In this document: positions 47,240 to 52,244 of the stretch, one piece after another
Layout: the number at the start of each line of letters is the position of its first letter
Numbering within the stretch: position 1 is the first letter of the stretch
Assembly: GCA_021737275.1 (NCBI GenBank)
Contig: JAIPEE010000028.1
Location: forward strand, 1 to 52,244
DNA length: 52,244 nt
Direction: 5' to 3'
Origin: Desulfobacterales bacterium
GTDB lineage: Bacteria > Desulfobacterota > Desulfobacteria > Desulfobacterales > JAIPEE01
Program-made: the position numbers and the translations under genes
The notes under the pieces: generated by a model
Told to the model about the DNA's origin: nothing
What the model saw: the letters and a program-made list of their open reading frames with translations, nothing else
The model's database searches: none

Positions 47240-47258
47240 TATAATTTAACACGTGTTA
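47240..47258 (+). promoter_or_regulatory. -10 box and LacI-type operator of the SDR/P-protein-like operon
   Basis: A perfect TATAAT (47240-47245) directly joins TTTAACACGTGTTA (47245-47258), containing the 12-base palindrome TAACACGTGTTA. A half-site-like TGTGTTAA follows at 47263-47270. The -35 region is weak. A bound repressor would cover the start of transcription. Confidence 0.75.
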
Positions 47259-47478
47259 TGTCTGTGTTAAGTGGAAACTAATCCTTTTGATAGCTGAATG
47301 AAGGCTTATAAATTAAGGATACCTCTAGTTGTCTTTCACTCTGATTTCAGAGTTATACTAAAAATTTAAACTCTCGAAATACATTAGTATTCTTCCGGTA
47401 AAAATTTTTAGAGACATCCTGAATAAAAAATAACAAATGGAGAGATATCAACAATTTTAAATTATCAGGGGTGCTGAA
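47259..47478 (+). ncRNA. long structured 5' leader of the SDR/P-protein-like operon (putative)
   Basis: About 220 bases separate the promoter from the first start codon, with no gene. ATCCTT (47281-47286) can pair with AAGGAT (47315-47320), enclosing ATAGC and GCTTAT. ACTCTGA (47338-47344) is complementary to TCAGAGT (47347-47353). AGGGGTG near 47467 is the ribosome site. No known riboswitch core was recognised, including that of the glycine riboswitch. A regulatory leader is only a possibility. Confidence 0.3.
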
Positions 47479-48261
47479 ATGAATGACATAAAAAATGAAA
47501 TGAAAGGGAAAACAATAATTATTTCAGGCGGTTCAGGAGGTATTGGACTGGCTGCGGCCAGGAAGTTTTTAGAAAATGGTGGAACTGTATATTTATCGGA
47601 TATTGACGAAGATAAGTTAATTGCTTCTGTGAAGGAATTAAACCAATATGGAAATATAAAGTATATTGTTACTGATGTTACAAACGTTACTGATTGTGAA
47701 CGTTTAATAAAAATTGTTGTGAAAGATACCCGAAGAATTGATGTAGTAATTAATTCTGCTGGAATATTTGTTGAAGGGCCAACGGAGGCAATGATGGAGG
47801 ATATCTGGGATAGAACGATAAATGTAAACTTAAAAGGTACCTTTTTCATGTGCAGCCGTGCAATACCGGAACTTGAAAAAACAAAGGGTTGTATTGTAAA
47901 TGTTAATTCTGATGCAGGAATTGGTGGTAATCCTGAAAATTGTATTTATAATGCCTCAAAGGGTGGCGTCTCTCTCATAACTCAATCATTAGGTCTTGAA
48001 CTAGCACCGAAGCAAATTAGAGTCAACTCGGTTTGCCCATGTGATGTTGATACACCAATGTTCGACGGACAAATCAGGAATTCCGGAGAAGGCCAGGCCT
48101 ATGTTGATAAACTAGTTAGCAAGTATCCTGCAAAAGAGAACGCAAGGCTTATTGCGCCGGAAGAGGTTGCGGAAGCAATATATTTTCTTGCATCCTCAAA
48201 ATGTCCACCAATTACGGCACAAAACATATCTCTTGATTGGGGGCTAAACTCAGGATACTAA
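47479..48261 (+). CDS. short-chain dehydrogenase/reductase (SDR), copy B
   Basis: A 260-residue SDR with cofactor motif ISGGSGGIGLAAA, LSDID (NAD preference), INSAGIF, Ser in NVNSDAGIGG and YNASKGG. It is paralogous to copy A (44353-45135): same length, same ending style (G-x-NSGY / G-x-TAGY), same block NLKGTFFMCSRAIPEL. The two probably act on related compounds. It is the first gene of the LacI-operator-controlled rightward operon, 65 bases before the P-protein-like pair. Codon use here is more AT-rich than copy A, hinting at separate histories. Confidence 0.88.
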   Translation: MNDIKNEMKGKTIIISGGSGGIGLAAARKFLENGGTVYLSDIDEDKLIASVKELNQYGNIKYIVTDVTNVTDCERLIKIVVKDTRRIDVVINSAGIFVEGPTEAMMEDIWDRTINVNLKGTFFMCSRAIPELEKTKGCIVNVNSDAGIGGNPENCIYNASKGGVSLITQSLGLELAPKQIRVNSVCPCDVDTPMFDGQIRNSGEGQAYVDKLVSKYPAKENARLIAPEEVAEAIYFLASSKCPPITAQNISLDWGLNSGY

Positions 48262-48325
48262 AAATAACCAGATAACAAAAAAGGTAAGGTATAAAATAAT
48301 AAAACGATAGTGTGGAGGAACTGTG

Positions 48326-49738
48326 ATGAATATAACCAAATTTGAGCATCCCTATATCCCTAATGCCGGGAGCGATGCAAAAGAAGAACTAATGATGTCA
48401 ATCGGCAAGCGTAATGAAAGAGAAATTTTTGATATGATCCCCGATCATTTATTATATCAGAAATTTAATCTACCAGAGCCGATATTAGATGAGTATACGC
48501 TAAAACGACATGCGAATGCAATTTTATCAAAGAATGCTAACCTGAATACACACCTCTATTTTTTAGGGGCAGGATGTGCCCCTCATTTTATTCCGGCTGT
48601 TGTTGATGAAGTCCTTGGCAGAGGAGAATTTTATACGTCGTATTCAAGTATAATGGGTGACCAGGGAAGAGGTCAGCTTCAATTTGAATACCAAAGCATG
48701 ATGGCAGAATTGCTCGATATGGATGTTATCGCATTTCCACAATATGATGGCGGCAGTTCAGTGGGACACTCTTTCAGGATAGCATGCCGTCTCACAAAGC
48801 GTAAAAAAATACTTATTCCAAAGAGTATGAGCAATCAAAATTATCAAATAGCATATAACTATATTAATCAAATTGATGGAAAGTATTGTGAATTAATAAC
48901 AGTTGATTATGATAAAAATACAGGGCTGTTGGATTTAAATGATCTCAAATCTGAATTAAGCGAAGAGATAGCGGCAGTGTTTATTGAAAACCCCACTTTT
49001 TCCGGAATTGTTGAACTGCAGGCAGAAGAAATTGGCAAAATGGCCAAAGCCGTAGGGGCAGAATTTATTGTATACGCAGATCCAATATCACTTGGTGTAA
49101 TTGAAGCGCCAGGTAATTATGGTGCAACTATTGCGTGTGGGGATCTTCATTCTCTTGGTATTCACATGTTAGCAGGTGCCGGCGTTGGCGGTTTTGTAAT
49201 GGTAAAAGATAACTCAAAATATGCATATCAATTAAAAGATATGATGTATGCCGCATCGCCGACAAATGTAGAGGGAGAAATTGCGTTTAGCTATGAAGCC
49301 GCATTTGACAGAACTTCTTATGAAATACGTGAAAAGTCAGCAGAATATACTGGAACCAGTTCCGGTTTATGGACTGCTTTAGCCGGGGTATACCTGGCAG
49401 TAATGGGACCAAAAGGAATGTCAGAAGTTGGAACAATCATTATGCAAAATTCCCAATATGCCGCCAAAAGAATATCTGAAATCCCCAATGTTGAGATAAA
49501 ATTTGGAGGCACCTTTTTTAAGGAATTTGTTGTGGATTTTACTAAAACAGGGAAAACAGTGAGTGAGATAAATAAAAGTCTGCTTAAGAAAAATATAATA
49601 GGGGGTTATGAACTTTCAAAAGCAGACATTGAATTAAAAGACTGCATGTTAGTTTGTGTAACTGAAATTCATACCAAAGCTGATATTGATAAATTTGTAA
49701 ACGCTGTTAAAGCGGTTGTTCAGACAGGGGGTAAGTAA
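48326..49738 (+). CDS. glycine decarboxylase P-protein subunit 1-like protein (GcvPA paralogue)
   Basis: A 470-residue protein matching the N-terminal half of split glycine decarboxylase. FLGAGCAPHFIPAVVDEVL and EFYTSY fit GcvPA. However, the normal signature TPYQPE-x-SQG-x-LQ is replaced by SSIMGDQGRGQLQ, and MYDGAT-like sequence reads QYDGGS. ATG 48326 is chosen over GTG 48323 because GGAGG lies 7 bases upstream. It pairs with the subunit 2-like gene next to it. No gcvH, gcvT or lpd is nearby, so an ordinary glycine cleavage role is doubtful; a PLP decarboxylase or lyase on another amino compound is inferred. Confidence 0.82.
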   Translation: MNITKFEHPYIPNAGSDAKEELMMSIGKRNEREIFDMIPDHLLYQKFNLPEPILDEYTLKRHANAILSKNANLNTHLYFLGAGCAPHFIPAVVDEVLGRGEFYTSYSSIMGDQGRGQLQFEYQSMMAELLDMDVIAFPQYDGGSSVGHSFRIACRLTKRKKILIPKSMSNQNYQIAYNYINQIDGKYCELITVDYDKNTGLLDLNDLKSELSEEIAAVFIENPTFSGIVELQAEEIGKMAKAVGAEFIVYADPISLGVIEAPGNYGATIACGDLHSLGIHMLAGAGVGGFVMVKDNSKYAYQLKDMMYAASPTNVEGEIAFSYEAAFDRTSYEIREKSAEYTGTSSGLWTALAGVYLAVMGPKGMSEVGTIIMQNSQYAAKRISEIPNVEIKFGGTFFKEFVVDFTKTGKTVSEINKSLLKKNIIGGYELSKADIELKDCMLVCVTEIHTKADIDKFVNAVKAVVQTGGK

Positions 49739-49739
49739 A

Positions 49740-51302
49740 ATGCAAAAAGTTAAGATAAGAGATTTTCATCAGGCACGCTGGAACGAGCCTATTGTTATGG
49801 AATTAAATATTCCCGGTGAAAGAGGCGTTCTTATTCCTAAAGCTGATAAAGAAATTAAGAATGAAATAGGCGACGGCGTTTCTAATCTTAAAAGTTTAAA
49901 AAGAAAAAGTGAGCTTGGATTACCGGAAGTTAATCAGGCCCGATTAGTCCGGCACTATATTCGGCTAACCCAGGAGTGTATGGGATCAGATAATACCCTT
50001 GGAATATCTCAAGGCACATGCACGTTAAAATATAATCCTAAAATAAATGAGTTTTTGGTTAAGCATCCGGGGCTTTTAGATGTACATCCACTTCAAGATG
50101 ACGATACGATGCAAGGCGTACTTGAAATATACTATAAAACTGAGCAGATAATGAAAGAACTTGCCGGTATGGACAAATTTTCATTTTTACCGGGAGCCGG
50201 AGGACAAGCCATATATAGCAATGCGGTTATTGTAAAAAAGTACCAGGAATATAAAAAAAACACACATAAGAATGAAATTATTACAACATTGCACTCACAT
50301 CCTGTAGATGCTGCCGCTTCATCAACCGTTGGATATAAAATAATAACATTAATGCCAAATGATGAAACAGGGCTACCTGACTGGAACGAATACCAGGCCG
50401 CATTGAGTGAAAAAACAGCCGCTATCTTTATAACAAACCCTGAAGACACAGGAATCTTTAACAAAAGAATTGACGAATATACAAAGGCGGCACATGATAT
50501 CGGCGCGCTAAGTGTTTATGACCAAGCTAATGCAAATGCGCTAATTGGAATTGCGAGAGCGGGTGAAGCAGGATTTGACTTAATGCACTTTAATCTTCAC
50601 AAAACATTTTCTTCTCCACATGGTGCTGATGGCCCCGGTTGTGGCGCACTGGGGTGTTCAGATGAATTAGCAAAGTTTCTGCCAAAGCCAACAGTCGAGT
50701 TCAATGGAAGCAAATACTATTTAGACTATGACAGAGAACATAGTATCGGATATATTAAACAATTTTTAGGAAATACGGCTGCAGTTCTAAGGGCATATTT
50801 GTGGTGCATGAATCTGGGTGAAGAAGGCTTAAGGCAAGCGGCTACAATTTCCGTGTTAAATAATCAATATATGACAAAAGAGATTTTAGATAAAGTTCCC
50901 GGAACATCCATTCATTATAATGTTGATGCTGAGCAACGTATGGAGCAAACACGCTTATCATTTGATAAATTATTTGAGCAAACAGGTTTAGGTATTATGG
51001 ATGTTAACAATAGATTAATCGATTACGGTATATCTGAATTATGGATGTCACATCATCCTTTCACTGTTCCGGAACCATTTACTCCTGAACCATGTGAGTC
51101 TTATAACAAAGAGGACATTGATTATTATGTAGAGGTTTTAAGAAAAATTGCTAACGAATGTAAAAATACGCCTGATATAGTAAAAAATGCGCCTCATAAA
51201 GCATCAAAACATTCTCCGGTCAGAATACCTTTACATTCTACTGAGGAAGACTTCAAACACTTAGCAACTACCTGGAGAGCATATATAAAGCGATTTAAAT
51301 AG
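49740..51302 (+). CDS. glycine decarboxylase P-protein subunit 2-like protein (GcvPB paralogue)
   Basis: This chain corresponds to the C-terminal, PLP-bearing half of glycine decarboxylase. The PLP lysine is K288 in HFNLHKTFSSPHGADGPGCG, matching NLHKTFSTPHGGGGPG. NPKINEF and HPLQDDDTMQG are also family features. Changes from the usual motifs are marked: AHGTNPASA reads SHPVDAAAS, DGANLNA reads DQANANA, and PLGSCTMKYNP reads ISQGTCTLKYNP. ATG 49740 follows GGGGG by about 8 bases and the previous stop by 1. Probably forms an alpha2beta2 enzyme with the preceding subunit. Substrate unknown. Confidence 0.85.
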   Translation: MQKVKIRDFHQARWNEPIVMELNIPGERGVLIPKADKEIKNEIGDGVSNLKSLKRKSELGLPEVNQARLVRHYIRLTQECMGSDNTLGISQGTCTLKYNPKINEFLVKHPGLLDVHPLQDDDTMQGVLEIYYKTEQIMKELAGMDKFSFLPGAGGQAIYSNAVIVKKYQEYKKNTHKNEIITTLHSHPVDAAASSTVGYKIITLMPNDETGLPDWNEYQAALSEKTAAIFITNPEDTGIFNKRIDEYTKAAHDIGALSVYDQANANALIGIARAGEAGFDLMHFNLHKTFSSPHGADGPGCGALGCSDELAKFLPKPTVEFNGSKYYLDYDREHSIGYIKQFLGNTAAVLRAYLWCMNLGEEGLRQAATISVLNNQYMTKEILDKVPGTSIHYNVDAEQRMEQTRLSFDKLFEQTGLGIMDVNNRLIDYGISELWMSHHPFTVPEPFTPEPCESYNKEDIDYYVEVLRKIANECKNTPDIVKNAPHKASKHSPVRIPLHSTEEDFKHLATTWRAYIKRFK

Positions 51303-51317
51303 AAAGGTTGTTTATTA

Positions 51318-52187
51318 ATGAAAAAATTAGGCGTCATTGTCAACCCTATTGCCGGCATAGGGGGACGCGTAGGGCTAAAAGGAAGTGATGGTGAAGAAAT
51401 ATTAAAGATGGCGTTAGCTCTCGGCGCCAAACCGGAATCTCCTGACAGGGCTATAGAAGCATTAAAAATAATCAGCAGAATAAAAGATAAGATCGACGTT
51501 ATTACCTTCCCAAAAAACATGGGTGAATATGAGTTAAAAAAAGCAGGCTTTAGTCCAAAAGTTATTGGTGAAATCGCTGGAGATACGTCATCCTTTAAAG
51601 ATACAATCATGGCTGCACAAGCCATGATTGTTGAGGAGGTTGATCTCCTTGTTTATGCAGGAGGAGATGGGACTGCAAGAGATATATATAATGCAGTAAA
51701 AAACAAATTGGTAACATTAGGGATACCAACAGGCGTTAAAATTCATTCGGGTGTATATGCAATCAACCCCAAAAGTGCTGGCGTCGCAGCGCTTCAATAT
51801 CTTCAAAGTGAAACACCTCAAGTAAAAGAAGCTGAAGTTATGGATTTAGATGAAGAAGCGTATCGGTCCGGAAGGGTTAGCGCGAAACTTTATGGTTTTA
51901 TGAACATACCTAATAATGAGCATTTTATTCAAAATAAAAAAGTCCGAAGTAACTCTGAAGAAAATTCTCTTAATAGTATTGCCCATAACATTATTGACAA
52001 TATGGAAAATGACGTTAATTATATTATCGGGCCCGGCACAACGACCGGAAGGGTTATGCAAATCCTTAATTTATCGAATACATTAATTGGCATTGATATT
52101 ATAAGACTAAAGTTTAGAGTTACAGCTCCACCTGGCATCTCATTTTATAGGTGGATGATTTTTAACAATTTGCTCTTTTACAATTAA
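51318..52187 (+). CDS. AcoX / ATP-NAD kinase-like protein, abnormal C-terminus
   Basis: A 289-residue protein starting KKLGVIVNPIAGIGGRVGLK, with LLVYAGGDGTARDI (the GGDGT nucleotide motif of NAD and lipid kinases) and IPTGVKIHSGVYAINPKSAG, as in AcoX-like proteins. Late family sequence YIIGPGTTTGRVMQ and TLIGIDII is present. After about 52100 the sequence (RLKFRVTAPPG onward) no longer resembles the family, which usually runs to about 370 residues. A frameshift, deletion or insertion boundary there is likely. Its link to the P-protein-like pair suggests a role in the same pathway; AcoX function itself is poorly known. The 57 bases after it show no gene. Confidence 0.72.
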   Translation: MKKLGVIVNPIAGIGGRVGLKGSDGEEILKMALALGAKPESPDRAIEALKIISRIKDKIDVITFPKNMGEYELKKAGFSPKVIGEIAGDTSSFKDTIMAAQAMIVEEVDLLVYAGGDGTARDIYNAVKNKLVTLGIPTGVKIHSGVYAINPKSAGVAALQYLQSETPQVKEAEVMDLDEEAYRSGRVSAKLYGFMNIPNNEHFIQNKKVRSNSEENSLNSIAHNIIDNMENDVNYIIGPGTTTGRVMQILNLSNTLIGIDIIRLKFRVTAPPGISFYRWMIFNNLLFYN

Positions 52188-52244
52188 CGGTGCACCCTTT
52201 ACTACAGTCAGGTACAAAATGGCTCATTTGGCGGTTTGAATTTT

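Noticed and set aside
47259-47478. Glycine riboswitch in the leader of the P-protein-like operon
   Set aside because: I could not find the conserved glycine-aptamer sequence blocks; only simple short pairings are visible.
47457-47849. A 130-residue leftward frame
   Set aside because: Antisense to the start of SDR copy B and would block its ribosome site; no independent support.
48326-51302. A standard glycine cleavage system
   Set aside because: Only P-protein-like subunits are present; no gcvT, gcvH, lpd or lipoylation genes are in the window, and signature motifs are altered.

Overview
The window looks like chromosomal DNA of a low-to-moderate GC Gram-negative anaerobe, most plausibly a deltaproteobacterium (Desulfobacterota, Desulfobacterales-like). 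Pointers are a tungsten-type aldehyde:ferredoxin oxidoreductase operon, ThyX instead of ThyA, an RdgC-like gene pair beside dnaN, a PHP-UvrD fusion helicase, and several lipoproteins and outer-membrane export proteins. This placement is inference. No rRNA, tRNA, CRISPR array, complete insertion sequence or prophage was recognised.

Region 1 (1-10,830) is a replication and housekeeping block. A hotdog thioesterase converges on thyX. Leftward genes run rdgC-like N half, rdgC-like C half, dnaN, gyrB (4-base overlap) and thyX. A very AT-rich divergent gap (6000-6290) holds four TTATNAACA sites resembling DnaA boxes, and a 1128-residue PHP-UvrD helicase starts to its right. A TPR lipoprotein closes the block. 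dnaA is not in the window.

Region 2 (10,830-26,500) is transport and signalling. A complete potDBCA polyamine ABC operon is followed by a small lipoprotein and the remnant of a family-3 solute-binding protein. Next comes a tripartite RND efflux operon whose TolC-like protein carries an N-terminal ABC-type substrate-binding domain. A 6-TM potassium channel-like protein, a membrane HD-GYP protein and a PAS-LuxR regulator follow, ending at a strong hairpin.

Region 3 (26,500-38,110) holds a branched-chain amino-acid-type ABC importer (livJHMGF order, LivF with a long C-terminal tail). It runs into a four-gene aldehyde oxidoreductase operon: MoaD/ThiS-like protein, four-cluster ferredoxin, W-AOR and FAD/NADH subunit. 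This suggests uptake of an organic acid or amino acid coupled to aldehyde oxidation. A flotillin-like protein with a 55-residue internal repeat follows.

Region 4 (38,110-52,244) is an accessory catabolic region with signs of decay. Leftward there is a saccharopine-dehydrogenase-like gene, a hydroxylysine-kinase-like phosphotransferase and a broken class-III aminotransferase/phospholyase, which together read like a damaged hydroxylysine-type module. A second leftward set has two SDR dehydrogenases, a GSA-aminomutase-like enzyme, a DadA-like FAD oxidoreductase remnant and a TetR regulator. A LacI-family regulator sits next to it, with matching AACACGTGTT operators at its own promoter and at the promoter of a rightward operon.

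That rightward operon encodes an SDR (paralogous to one of the left-hand SDRs), two split glycine-decarboxylase-like subunits that keep the PLP lysine but have lost the signature substrate-loop motifs, and an AcoX/NAD-kinase-like protein with an abnormal C-terminus. No gcvH, gcvT or lpd is present. This LacI-controlled P-protein-like cluster is the best candidate for an undescribed system.
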